Positions 1 through 6,755 of a stretch of DNA of 9,459 nucleotides are shown here, one piece after another. This stretch comes from Cyclobacteriaceae bacterium. GTDB lineage: Bacteria; Bacteroidota; Bacteroidia; Cytophagales; Cyclobacteriaceae. The number at the start of each line of letters is the position of its first letter. The stretch's first letter is position 1. The notes beneath the pieces are model-generated. The model ran no database searches and was not told the origin of the DNA. It saw nothing but the letters and a program-made list of their open reading frames with translations. The stretch lies in assembly GCA_025363495.1 (NCBI GenBank), contig JANYDR010000517.1, forward strand, positions 1 through 9,459, in the 5' to 3' direction. The translations under genes were made by a program, and so were the position numbers.

Positions 1-102
1 AGCAATGATTTCTCCCTCAAAAACACCAGCACCTAGATAAATTGAAGCTCCAGGCATACTATACGAGGAGTTAACAGACGAAATGAATTTTTCCCTTGAC
101 AT
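1..102 (-). CDS. N-terminal fragment of a possible HerA-like (DUF853) ATPase
   Basis: An ATG on the minus strand at 102 opens a frame of 34 codons that stays open to the left edge, so the rest of the gene lies outside the window. The peptide starts MSREKFISSVNSSYSMPG and continues with SIYLGAGVFEGEIIA. The pattern of a short amphipathic start, then G-x-SI-x-LGA and an acidic GE, resembles my recollection of the N-terminus of Bacteroidota HerA-like helicases (DUF853), just before the Walker A region. That motif is not in view, so the family call is tentative. The gene is divergent from the one at 145 with only 42 nt between starts. The frame stays open further upstream, but ATG 102 is the first natural start. 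Confidence 0.5.
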   Translation of the reverse strand, partial: MSREKFISSVNSSYSMPGASIYLGAGVFEGEIIA

Positions 103-144
103 CGTTTTTATGTAATTTTCAATTCTAACCAATTCAACAAACTT

Positions 145-543
145 ATGAAAATCGTAACATTCCTCGTATTACTTCTTGCTGGCACCGGCGCCTTTGCTCA
201 ACTTGATTTAAAGAAAGCTGCTTCGGCTGCATCAACCCTTGGGTTTGACGCCTCCAAAACAGGCAAGAGTATCATGGACTCAATAACTCCGAAGCTTGGC
301 CTTACAGGAGATCAAACAACAAAAGTCTCCGGAGTCGTAAATCAATTTTTAACAAATAAATCAAGTTACATTACAACGGCCCAAACCAAACCTGCCGAAT
401 ACAAAACAAAATTAGAGGCAGGTCAGAAAACACTTTTTGATGGAATGAAAGCACAGGTCACACCGGCTCAATTCACTAAGTTCTTAAGCTTAAAACCAGC
501 GCAAGCCGACGCTGCCAATTCACTCACACAATTATTCTATTAG
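145..543 (+). CDS. small secreted helical protein, function unknown
   Basis: A protein of 132 residues with a clear signal peptide (about residues 1-18, ending GAFAQ), so it is probably periplasmic or secreted. The mature part is rich in Ala, Thr, Lys and Gln and looks mainly alpha-helical. It has two similar elements: LGLTGDQTTKV near residues 51-61 and QVTPAQFTKFLSL near 104-116. This L-T-x-x-Q pattern also occurs in periplasmic Spy/CpxP-type helical proteins, but the resemblance is weak and I assign no function. I do not recognise a named family. It is the first gene of a plus-strand run: the next start lies only 5 nt beyond its stop, so co-transcription is very likely. The ATG is followed directly by the signal peptide, which supports this start. 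Confidence 0.85.
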   Translation: MKIVTFLVLLLAGTGAFAQLDLKKAASAASTLGFDASKTGKSIMDSITPKLGLTGDQTTKVSGVVNQFLTNKSSYITTAQTKPAEYKTKLEAGQKTLFDGMKAQVTPAQFTKFLSLKPAQADAANSLTQLFY

Positions 544-548
544 TATTT

Positions 549-947
549 ATGAGAAAATTTACTGGCTCTATTTCAACTATTGCAATTCTTGTTATTATGA
601 GCACACTATCAGCAAGAGCACAAAGCAATGCAACATCTTCAAAGAACTTACGACATGTTGTCTTGTTTAAATTTAAAGACACATCCAAGCCTGCGGACGT
701 TAAGAAAGTCGAAGATGCGTTCCGCGCACTTCCTGGAAAAATCAACCTTATAAAGGATTTTGAATGGGGCACTAACAACAGTCCCGAGAATCTTAATCAA
801 GGATTGACGCACTGCTTTTTTGCTACATTCTCAAGCGAAAAAGACCGGGATGCATATTTGGTCCACCCTAGTCATGTTGCATTTGTAGAAATTCTAAAAC
901 CGCACCTGGACAAAGCAACAGTGATTGATTATTGGGCTGGAAAGTAA
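549..947 (+). CDS. exported Dabb (stress-responsive alpha/beta barrel) domain protein
   Basis: A protein of 132 residues: a signal peptide (about 1-24, ending SARAQ) followed by one Dabb domain (about 34-130). Seen in the sequence: the opening strand LRHVVLFKFKD (34-44), FEWGTNNSPE (71-80), and the typical THCFFATFSSEKDRDAYLVHPSHVAFV stretch (87-113, given here as family-type landmarks) with the Y-x-x-HP-x-H signature at 103-109. Dabb domains are small dimeric ferredoxin-like barrels found in stress proteins and in some cyclases and catabolic enzymes; most have no assigned reaction. The signal peptide is notable, as many relatives are cytoplasmic. It sits 5 nt after the preceding small secreted gene and 42 nt before the amidohydrolase, so all three probably form one operon. 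Substrate and reaction are not visible here. Confidence 0.9.
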   Translation: MRKFTGSISTIAILVIMSTLSARAQSNATSSKNLRHVVLFKFKDTSKPADVKKVEDAFRALPGKINLIKDFEWGTNNSPENLNQGLTHCFFATFSSEKDRDAYLVHPSHVAFVEILKPHLDKATVIDYWAGK

Positions 948-989
948 ATCGAGAAGTAAGAAACCAGTATTTCAATTCAAACCCTGATC

Positions 990-2567
990 ATGAAAAAACT
1001 CATTATAATTCTTGCTTTACTTTCGTTTAAAGTTGTTGCTCAAGAGGCAATCAAGAAAGCGCCGGAGATAAAAGAAGGCGAAGGACCTTTTACGCAACTT
1101 ATACTCCGGGGCGCAATGCTTATTGATGGCACAGGTGCACCTCCCGTTGGTCCGGTTGACATCATAGTGAAACAAAACAGAATTGTCTCTATTGTTAGTC
1201 TTGGATTACCAACTCCGGGAATGTCAAGTGATGGTAACCGAACCAGGCTTGAAGCTGGTGGGAAAGAGTTGAACTGTGAAGGTATGTATGTGATGCCCGG
1301 TTTTGTAGACATGCATGGTCACATTGGCGGCGGTCAGGCTCCCAATGCCGAATATGTTTTTAAATTATGGATGGCCCACGGCATCACTACCATCCGGGAC
1401 CCAGGCTCAAGCAATGGAGTTGATTGGGTATTGGATCAGAAAAATAAAAGTGCTCAAAATTTAATTACGGCGCCCCGCATCAAAGCGTATGTAACATTCG
1501 GCACCGGAAGTACGGAAGCAATCCACACACCAGAACAAGCAAGAGCATGGGTCAACGCCAATAAAAACAAAGGCGCTGATGGAATAAAATTCTTTGGAGC
1601 GGCTCCAGAACTTATGGATGCAGCTCTCCGTGAAAACAAACGACTTGGATTACGCTCTGCGTGCCATCATGCACAGTTAGGAGTCGCGCGCTGGAATGTA
1701 ATTCAATCAGCACGCGCCGGACTTACTACAATGGAGCACTGGTATGGATTACCCGAAGCGATGCTTACAAGTTCAACGATCCAAAACTACCCATTGGATT
1801 ACAATTACTCTAACGAGCAAAATCGTTTTGAGGAAGCAGGTCGTTTGTGGAAACAGGCAGCGGAACCTTTTTCACCAAAGTGGAATGCCGTGATGGACAC
1901 CTTATTAAAAATGGATTTTACTCTTGATCCGACATTTGATACTTACGAAGCTGCAAGGGATTTGCATAAAGCGCGCCGGCAGGAATGGCATGAGATCTAC
2001 ACTTTACCAAAGCTGTGGGCATTTTATCAACCCAATCGCAATGCACATGGTTCATTCTGGTTTTCATGGGGTACTGAACAAGAGGTTGCCTGGAGAGAAA
2101 ATTTTCGTTTATGGATGATGTTTGTAAATGAATATAAAAATCGCGGTGGTCGTGTAACTGCCGGATCGGACAATGCATTCATTTTTCAACTCTACGGATT
2201 CGGATATATCCGTGAACTGGAACTGTTACGGGAAGCAGGCTTTCACCCCCTGGAGGTAATTCGTTCCGCAACATTGTATGGTGCTCAGGCACTTGGAATG
2301 GAAAAGGAAATTGGTTCTGTGGAGATTGGCAAGCTTGCAGATTTTGCTATCATTGATCAAAATCCGTTGGAAAATCTTCAGGTTTTATATGGAGTGGGCG
2401 CGATCAAGCTGATGGATGATAATACTGTTAAGCGCGTTGGGGGTATTAAATACACGATCAAGGACGGGATCATATACGATTCAAAGAAATTATTGAATGA
2501 TGTGAAGAAAATCGTGGATGATGAAAAAGCAAAGTCGGGTTTTGTATTAAAGCAGCCCGGAAACTAA
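990..2567 (+). CDS. exported metal-dependent amidohydrolase
   Basis: A 525-residue amidohydrolase-superfamily enzyme with a signal peptide (about 1-17, ending VVAQ). The N-terminal beta domain starts near 36 (LILRGAMLIDGTG), followed by MPGFVDMHGH with metal-ligand pair H109/H111. Further likely metal-site residues are K200 in GIKFF (position of the carboxylated lysine), H226 or H227 in ACHHAQ, H250 in MEHW, and D394 in AGSDNAF. The closing barrel returns to the beta domain at SVEIGKLADFAIID (443-456). This pattern fits the imidazolonepropionase-like/prolidase-like group of cyclic-amide and peptide hydrolases. With about 525 residues it is longer than common 400-450 residue members; the extra length includes residues 265-370, rich in Trp and Tyr, and a Lys-rich C-terminal tail. 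The substrate cannot be inferred. It closes the operon begun at 145; a hairpin repeat follows 19 nt after the stop. Confidence 0.92.
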   Translation: MKKLIIILALLSFKVVAQEAIKKAPEIKEGEGPFTQLILRGAMLIDGTGAPPVGPVDIIVKQNRIVSIVSLGLPTPGMSSDGNRTRLEAGGKELNCEGMYVMPGFVDMHGHIGGGQAPNAEYVFKLWMAHGITTIRDPGSSNGVDWVLDQKNKSAQNLITAPRIKAYVTFGTGSTEAIHTPEQARAWVNANKNKGADGIKFFGAAPELMDAALRENKRLGLRSACHHAQLGVARWNVIQSARAGLTTMEHWYGLPEAMLTSSTIQNYPLDYNYSNEQNRFEEAGRLWKQAAEPFSPKWNAVMDTLLKMDFTLDPTFDTYEAARDLHKARRQEWHEIYTLPKLWAFYQPNRNAHGSFWFSWGTEQEVAWRENFRLWMMFVNEYKNRGGRVTAGSDNAFIFQLYGFGYIRELELLREAGFHPLEVIRSATLYGAQALGMEKEIGSVEIGKLADFAIIDQNPLENLQVLYGVGAIKLMDDNTVKRVGGIKYTIKDGIIYDSKKLLNDVKKIVDDEKAKSGFVLKQPGN

Positions 2568-2586
2568 GCATGCGAATATTTCTTAA

Positions 2587-2651
2587 AACCGCATAGAAAC
2601 ATAGATCACATAGTTATTAAAAGCGCTATGTTTACTATGTTCTATGTGGTT
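2587..2651. repeat. imperfect long hairpin made of CATAG repeats
   Basis: Left arm 2587-2613 and right arm 2626-2651 are near-complementary with a 12-nt loop. Each arm holds three copies of CATAG (left: 2592, 2600, 2609) or its complement CTATG (right: 2626, 2635, 2642). Outer pairing is AACC with GGTT, then a G-T wobble and CATAGAA paired without mismatch; inside are one bulged A, a 3-nt mismatched patch and a 6-bp ACATAG stem. TTAAAAAATTT overlaps and follows the right arm. It could act as a terminator of the amidohydrolase operon, but the repeated internal motif makes a dispersed intergenic (REP-like) element the better guess. Confidence 0.75.
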
Positions 2652-2713
2652 AAAAAATTTATAGCAAAAGTATTCTTGTATCTATCCAGGTATCACAGTC
2701 TACTAACAAATAA

Positions 2714-2728
2714 TACTGATTGTCAGTA
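2714..2728. promoter_or_regulatory. palindrome upstream of the YHS gene, possible operator
   Basis: TACTGATTGTCAGTA is a perfect 6-bp inverted repeat around a 3-nt centre, located 56 nt before the YHS start codon at 2785. Its place in the only promoter-sized gap before this two-gene unit suggests a regulator site or a short transcript hairpin. No regulator gene lies next to it, and a 6-bp repeat can occur by chance. Confidence 0.3.
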
Positions 2729-2784
2729 AACCGACTTTTTCTCATTCGTAATTGACTTACTTTTAATCATTGAAATCAAAATCC

Positions 2785-3231
2785 ATGAAAAAACAATCTG
2801 CTGTAAGTCTCTTAGTCTTATTAATCACGGTCTTTTCCGCAGTGGCCCAACAACAACCTGAAGTATATTCCACGGAAGCAGGTGCCATTCAGGGATATGA
2901 TCCTGTTGCTTTTTTTAAAGAAAGTAAACCTGTCATGGGAAAAAAAGAGTTTAGCTGGTCATGGAACAATGCTGACTGGCACTTTTCATCTCAGGAAAAT
3001 CTGAATCTTTTTAAGGCGGACCCTACAGCGTACGCCCCACAATATGGTGGATACTGCGCTTATGGAACCGCTTCCGGTCACAAGTCCCCCACGCAACCCG
3101 AAACATGGACCGTTGTAAATAACAAACTGTATTTTAATTATAACGCCGACGTTCAGAAGTTGTGGAACAAAAATCAAAAAGGACTTATTGAGCAAGCTGA
3201 TAAGAAATGGCCTACAGTTAAAAAAGAATGA
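2785..3231 (+). CDS. secreted YHS-domain protein
   Basis: A 148-residue protein with a signal peptide (about 1-21, ending SAVAQ) and one YHS domain. Landmarks: AIQGYDPVAFF (34-44), FSWSWNNADWHFSS (56-69), FKADPTAYAPQYGGYCAYG (76-94) and WTVVNNKLYFNYN (108-120). YHS domains are small folds, often linked to metal handling; the sole cysteine, C91, lies in the conserved GGYCA segment, as in many Bacteroidota homologues. A longer reading from a TTG at 2770 would add five residues (MKSKS) before the signal peptide; I prefer the ATG at 2785 because it gives a standard MKKQ start. The next gene begins 31 nt after the stop, so the pair is probably co-transcribed. A metal-related role is inference only. 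Confidence 0.9.
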   Translation: MKKQSAVSLLVLLITVFSAVAQQQPEVYSTEAGAIQGYDPVAFFKESKPVMGKKEFSWSWNNADWHFSSQENLNLFKADPTAYAPQYGGYCAYGTASGHKSPTQPETWTVVNNKLYFNYNADVQKLWNKNQKGLIEQADKKWPTVKKE

Positions 3232-3262
3232 CTTCGCTAAAAGCTTCAGCGGTAAAAAAAGA

Positions 3263-3976
3263 ATGAAGTACATTTTATTTGTGATCATTATCTTTTCAGG
3301 ATGCAAGCTTTACGGACAAGGGTTTGCGGTGGTTGAATTATATACTTCGCAGGGATGTTCAAGTTGTCCTGCCGCCGATAAAAATTTTGGTGAAATAGTT
3401 CGGAAGCTGGAAGAGGAAGGAAAACAAGTATACGGCTTATCCTTTCATGTTGACTATTGGAATTATATTGGGTGGAAAGATCCTTATAGCAGCAAAGAGT
3501 TTACTAAAAGACAAAACTCCTATGCAGGTGCATTGAATTTAAATTCGATCTACACTCCCCAAATGATTGTTAACGGCAGCGCAGAATTCATTGGCTCGGA
3601 TAAGAACACCGCCAAAAAAAATATTGATGCCGCCTTAAAGCAAAAACCCTCGTACATCATCACCCTCTCTGATCTTGCCGTTTCGGGTGATCAGATCCAG
3701 ATGACGTACTCTCTCAATAACACTCCTTCCGGCGAGACACTTAATCTTGCAATTGTTGAAAGAGACGTTGAAAATTTTGTTCCAAAAGGAGAGAACACCG
3801 GCAAGACACTGCATCACGAAAATGTAGTCCGATCATTCAGTTCCATGCCGTTACAACAGAAAGGAATAATAGAATTAAAAGCATCCTCACTTAACTTAGC
3901 CAAATCGACTGTGATTGTGTTTGTTCAAAATAAACAATTTCACATTGTTGCAGCTACTTCAATACCGCTGAATTAA
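3263..3976 (+). CDS. DUF1223 family exported thioredoxin-fold protein
   Basis: A 237-residue DUF1223 protein. After a signal sequence (about 1-19) comes the family hallmark VVELYTSQGCSSCPAAD, with a CSSC redox-type motif at residues 32-35, then FHVDYWNYIGWKDP (about 66-79) and the TPQMIVNGSAEFIGSD region (about 101-116), which fits the cis-Pro side of a thioredoxin fold. The C-terminal third looks like a beta-rich domain. A cysteine at 14 in FSGCK resembles a lipobox, but the -3 residue is Phe, so lipidation is uncertain; cleavage near LYGQ is an alternative. The frame can be extended upstream to a TTG at 3188, but that would overlap the YHS gene and mask the signal peptide, so ATG 3263 is preferred. 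The biochemical role of DUF1223 is not established; a thiol-disulphide function is plausible. It converges with the next gene, with 7 nt between stops. Confidence 0.9.
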   Translation: MKYILFVIIIFSGCKLYGQGFAVVELYTSQGCSSCPAADKNFGEIVRKLEEEGKQVYGLSFHVDYWNYIGWKDPYSSKEFTKRQNSYAGALNLNSIYTPQMIVNGSAEFIGSDKNTAKKNIDAALKQKPSYIITLSDLAVSGDQIQMTYSLNNTPSGETLNLAIVERDVENFVPKGENTGKTLHHENVVRSFSSMPLQQKGIIELKASSLNLAKSTVIVFVQNKQFHIVAATSIPLN

Positions 3977-3983
3977 TTTATTA

Positions 3984-4676
3984 TTATGCATTGCCATACA
4001 CTTTAAAAATAGTGTCACGCAAAGGTGCTGATTCATTTGAGGCTGCAAAAGAGAGGACTTCAGCGATCGCCTCCGGTGCGACCCACGAAGAAAAATTTGC
4101 CTCCGGCATTGCTTTGCGATTGGCGGGAGTATCAATGGTGCTTGGAACAATCACTGAAGAAAGGACATTCTTAGCTGCGCCTTCAGCATTGAGAAAGTCA
4201 GCCAGTTTAAATATCAGGGATTTTGAAAGAGCATAAGCCAACGATCCCTTGCCATCTTTGGGCTGTAAGGCAGGTCGCGCGCCAATAAAAATAATGCGGC
4301 CACCAGTAGTCTGTTTGATCATTTGCAAAAAAGCTGGCCTGGCAATAAAGTAAGCAGTTTCAAAGTTAAGTGAATACATTTTACGGAGTTGTGATCCATC
4401 AGTTTCAAGAACAGAACCTGGGGCATACCCTCCCACCAGTAATAAAGTCGCGTCGATGGACTTATAGTTTGAAACAATTTTGACAACCAATTCTTTCGAA
4501 GATTTTTCCAATGTAAGGTCTGCCTCCATCACAACAAAGTCCCCTGTCGTGTCAACGCTCATTTTATTACCTGGAGAAACAACAGCAATCACGCGATGTC
4601 CTTCCAATAGAAATTTCTCCACGACTGCCTTACCAAGATTGCCGGCAGCACCAGTGATTAGGATAGTTTTTTTCAT
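3984..4676 (-). CDS. SDR oxidoreductase, dihydropteridine-reductase-like
   Basis: A 230-residue cytoplasmic short-chain dehydrogenase. The nucleotide-binding motif TGAAGNLG is at 8-15, D53 in MEADLT probably contacts the adenine, and VGGYAPG (81-87) takes the place of the usual NNAG. N104, Y148 and K152 (YALSK) fill the standard catalytic positions. Where classical SDRs have the catalytic Ser, this protein reads FIGARPAL (130-137). From memory, animal quinoid dihydropteridine reductase has a similar TGAKAAL segment, a GGWAGG segment, and a C-terminal DTP-x-NRK-x-MPEA-x-FSSW motif; this protein has DTPANRKAMPEANFSSW at 182-198. The subfamily call is therefore good, but no pterin-dependent hydroxylase is in view, so the substrate is open. 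It lies 130 nt downstream of the AsmA-like gene on the same strand and may share its transcript. Confidence 0.9.
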   Translation of the reverse strand: MKKTILITGAAGNLGKAVVEKFLLEGHRVIAVVSPGNKMSVDTTGDFVVMEADLTLEKSSKELVVKIVSNYKSIDATLLLVGGYAPGSVLETDGSQLRKMYSLNFETAYFIARPAFLQMIKQTTGGRIIFIGARPALQPKDGKGSLAYALSKSLIFKLADFLNAEGAAKNVLSSVIVPSTIDTPANRKAMPEANFSSWVAPEAIAEVLSFAASNESAPLRDTIFKVYGNA

Positions 4677-4734
4677 AGCTAATGAGATAAAGAGACGAAA
4701 GATAAATCAAAATAATATTATGCTCGGTTGATTT

Positions 4735-4759
4735 ACGGGAGATAAAATTCGTTTCCCGT
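4735..4759. other. short inverted repeat between the AsmA-like and SDR genes
   Basis: ACGGGA (4735-4740) and TCCCGT (4754-4759) form a 6-bp stem, extendable by one G-T pair, around a loop of about 13 nt. It sits in the 130-nt gap upstream of the SDR start. No T-run follows on the minus strand, so it is not a convincing terminator; it could be a transcript hairpin or an operator. On the minus strand TTATTTTG at about 40 nt before the SDR start loosely resembles the Bacteroidota -7 element TAnnTTTG. Confidence 0.25.
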
Positions 4760-4806
4760 CATGTTTGATTTTTGCGAAGTTCTTGGATATCGCAGAATTC
4801 CGACAT

Positions 4807-6378
4807 CTATTTCTTTTTCCCTTTCTTCTCCGACGAGTTTTCAAATCCATAGACGGATTTAATCCCCGAAAGAACTGACTTCCACCAGTAGTTAAATATC
4901 GCCTTTTGAGTATCCCGTTCCCAGTGTATGTTGCCGGTGCGCTTATCCTTTGAATCATTTTTGTCGATCTTCTTTTTTACGAAAGCACCGATGATCAGGG
5001 TAACAATCTTATTGGTTGATTTGTACGCATCATCCTTGACACCAAGTATTTTCAGATCCGTGTATCTCAATTCCAACTCACCTTCCGACTTCTTATTGTC
5101 ATATTGAAAGTTAAACTTCATTGCCTGCAACTGCCCAGTTTCAATTTTAATGTTTGCTACCGGCTCCAACATTGTATTAATTTCCGGCATGGAAAAATTA
5201 AGCAAAGATCCCTTTGCAGCATAAATTTTATTTACTTCGTGCGGGAACTTAAAATTTACATTAAGATCACCCGCATTCATAAATCTGGTGCGCACTTTCA
5301 TCTCGGATATCCCGGACGAATCATTTGACACATTGTAAATTGCCGCACTCAAATCATTGAAAGAAATTCTTCCTATTGCATCTCCTTTTTCAGGATGCTC
5401 CTGATACGAAACAAGACTTGGTAATATTCTGATCGAATCAATGTGAAGTGGAAAATTCAATTTATGCAAAAATGCTACCGGAAGGATTGTTGGCTTCCTC
5501 AAAGCTCTTTGAAACCGCTTGTCGCGAAACACTTCGAGGTTAAAACGAAATACTACCTCCCTCGCAATAAAAGAAGGCTTGATCGTTTCACTCATTTCAA
5601 ATCCATTAACAACTAACGATGCCATCATCAAATTGAATTGATCCATCTGTCGACCGGTTTTCTTTGCAAATTCCAATCTGTCAAGTGTTGGCAATAGCTC
5701 AAGAGAATCCAGTTGAATTAGCTTCTCCTTATGATGATAGGAAAGTTTTTGCAGGGTAAGACTATAAAAACGCGTCGGCAAATCAATTGCGATCGCACTG
5801 GCAGTAACATCCTCAACTTTCCACTTCATTGAGTCGGTATTGATATTGGTCACCGAAAAGTTGTCAAGCACAAAATTGAGCCGGGCCTTTAGTGTTACTC
5901 CACAGGAGGCACTGTCAACCATTTCAAGTCTTCCTGAATCGATTCGCACCAAATCAATCTGAAGATCTTTTAATGAACTATTAGCCCTTGATTTTTCAGA
6001 GTTAGTCTTTTTATGATGATCTGCATATAAAACCCAAGGGTGCCTTAAAACGACGGAGCTTATTGAAAGTTTCTTATCAAGAAGCAATGAAATAAAGGAT
6101 ATCCCTTTTATCGAAAGTTCTTCAATTGTGCCGCCGGAAGAGCAAACAGAATCTGAACCAATCTTTATCTGTACTTCTTTTAATTTCAGGTTTCCCGAAA
6201 AAAAGTTAACATCAAATGACAAATATGTCATTGCAATCCCCTGCGATTGAAGATTTTCAATTTTATTCGAAAATGTCTTTTTAATCTTCCAGAATATGAA
6301 TGCCCTGCCTCCAAAGAACAAAAGAACCATCAGGATCAATACCGAATAAAGGATGCCTCTCTTTGAAGACTTTTTCAT
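4807..6378 (-). CDS. large AsmA/DUF748-like membrane-anchored protein
   Basis: A 523-residue protein with one N-terminal membrane helix (about 9-30, ILYSVLILMVLLFFGGRAFIF) after a short positive start, so the bulk should lie in the periplasm. The rest alternates short beta-strand-like segments such as LKLKEVQIKIG (about 61-71), SISSVVLRHPWVLY (about 105-118) and LNFVLDNFSVTNI, a layout seen in AsmA/TAM/DUF748 proteins, which form long beta-taco grooves and help lipid or outer-membrane traffic. No signature proves the family, so this is a fold-level guess. The C-terminus has a compact motif, GNIHWERDTQKAIF followed by NYWWKSVLSGIK (482-507), and ends in a Lys-rich KKGKKK tail. A terminator-like hairpin ends only about 12 nt before its ATG, so its transcription is unusual. 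The SDR gene follows on the same strand. Confidence 0.8.
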   Translation of the reverse strand: MKKSSKRGILYSVLILMVLLFFGGRAFIFWKIKKTFSNKIENLQSQGIAMTYLSFDVNFFSGNLKLKEVQIKIGSDSVCSSGGTIEELSIKGISFISLLLDKKLSISSVVLRHPWVLYADHHKKTNSEKSRANSSLKDLQIDLVRIDSGRLEMVDSASCGVTLKARLNFVLDNFSVTNINTDSMKWKVEDVTASAIAIDLPTRFYSLTLQKLSYHHKEKLIQLDSLELLPTLDRLEFAKKTGRQMDQFNLMMASLVVNGFEMSETIKPSFIAREVVFRFNLEVFRDKRFQRALRKPTILPVAFLHKLNFPLHIDSIRILPSLVSYQEHPEKGDAIGRISFNDLSAAIYNVSNDSSGISEMKVRTRFMNAGDLNVNFKFPHEVNKIYAAKGSLLNFSMPEINTMLEPVANIKIETGQLQAMKFNFQYDNKKSEGELELRYTDLKILGVKDDAYKSTNKIVTLIIGAFVKKKIDKNDSKDKRTGNIHWERDTQKAIFNYWWKSVLSGIKSVYGFENSSEKKGKKK

Positions 6379-6390
6379 TTTGATTAAAAT

Positions 6391-6420
6391 AAAAAAGTCA
6401 GGCGTTTGACCGCCCGACTT
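6391..6420 (-). terminator. intrinsic terminator-like hairpin just upstream of the AsmA-like gene
   Basis: On the minus strand AAGTCGGGCG (6420-6411) pairs with CGCCTGACTT (6404-6395) through a 6-nt loop; nine of ten positions pair, with one C-A mismatch. It runs directly into six T and then ATTTT, the form of a rho-independent terminator. The AsmA-like start codon lies about 12 nt further on. It may end a small minus-strand transcript (see the ORF at 6473-6598) or act as an attenuator for the AsmA-like gene. On the plus strand only four T follow, so it is weaker in that direction. Confidence 0.65.
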
Positions 6421-6472
6421 TTCCCTCCCCTAACCTACTTGCCAGAACAGCAAGCATTACCTTATATGTCTT

Positions 6473-6598
6473 TTAAGATCTTCGTATAAACCCGAGGGTT
6501 TCAAGTGTTCCCACTAACGTCATCCCCAATAACATTAACGACACCGTCGATCTTACTACGTAACTAAAAGCTCTCGATATTAATACTTCAGATTTCAT
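6473..6598 (-). CDS. possible small membrane protein or leader peptide (41 aa)
   Basis: A minus-strand ATG at 6598 opens 41 codons ending in TAA at 6473. The peptide begins MKSEVLISRAFSYVVRS, has a hydrophobic stretch LMLLGMTLVGTL (about 21-32) and ends GFIRRS. The stretch is long enough for a marginal membrane helix, with positive residues on both sides. It lies in the otherwise empty gap, ends about 50 nt before the terminator-like hairpin at 6391-6420, and points towards the AsmA-like gene. That arrangement suits a small gene with its own terminator, or a leader ORF. I know no homologue. Length alone gives little proof, and the region could instead be a non-coding RNA. Confidence 0.35.
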   Translation of the reverse strand: MKSEVLISRAFSYVVRSTVSLMLLGMTLVGTLETLGFIRRS

Positions 6599-6710
6599 GA
6601 CTCTTTATGCTTCCAACTCCAAATTATTTCCTACACCCTGGTTCTCTAAATAATCCTGCCAGTTTTAAATACATTCGAAATCAGCTCTTTTTAACACTCA
6701 ACCGATACTT

Positions 6711-6732
6711 TTTGTAGAATTTTCTCTACAAA
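6711..6732. promoter_or_regulatory. 8-bp inverted repeat, possible operator
   Basis: TTTGTAGA (6711-6718) and TCTACAAA (6725-6732) are perfect inverted copies around 6 nt, about 94 nt before the start at 6826. The place, between divergent transcription units, and the 22-nt size suit a dimeric regulator site. It could also be a weak RNA hairpin. No regulator is encoded in the window. Confidence 0.4.
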
Positions 6733-6755
6733 TAAGAACTGCCTTGTACCAATTT

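Noticed and set aside
524..778. 84-residue minus-strand ORF across the Dabb gene
   Set aside because: Antisense shadow of a clear Dabb-domain gene and has no recognisable domain.
1924..2118. Short plus-strand ORF inside the amidohydrolase
   Set aside because: Lies in another frame within a well-supported enzyme; composition is random.
2587..2651. CRISPR-like array from the repeated CATAG units
   Set aside because: Units are only 5 nt, arranged as inverted arms without spacers, and no cas gene is present.
2770..2784. TTG extension of the YHS gene
   Set aside because: Adds five residues before a normal MKK signal peptide; ATG 2785 explains the protein better.
3188..3262. TTG extension of the DUF1223 gene overlapping the YHS gene
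   Set aside because: Would place 25 polar residues ahead of the signal sequence and overlap the YHS gene.
4480..4731. 83-residue plus-strand ORF opposite the SDR gene
   Set aside because: Shadow of the SDR Rossmann region; no independent features.
4707..4958. 83-residue minus-strand ORF overlapping the AsmA-like 3' end
   Set aside because: Arg-rich low-complexity translation in an alternate frame of a lysine-rich coding end.
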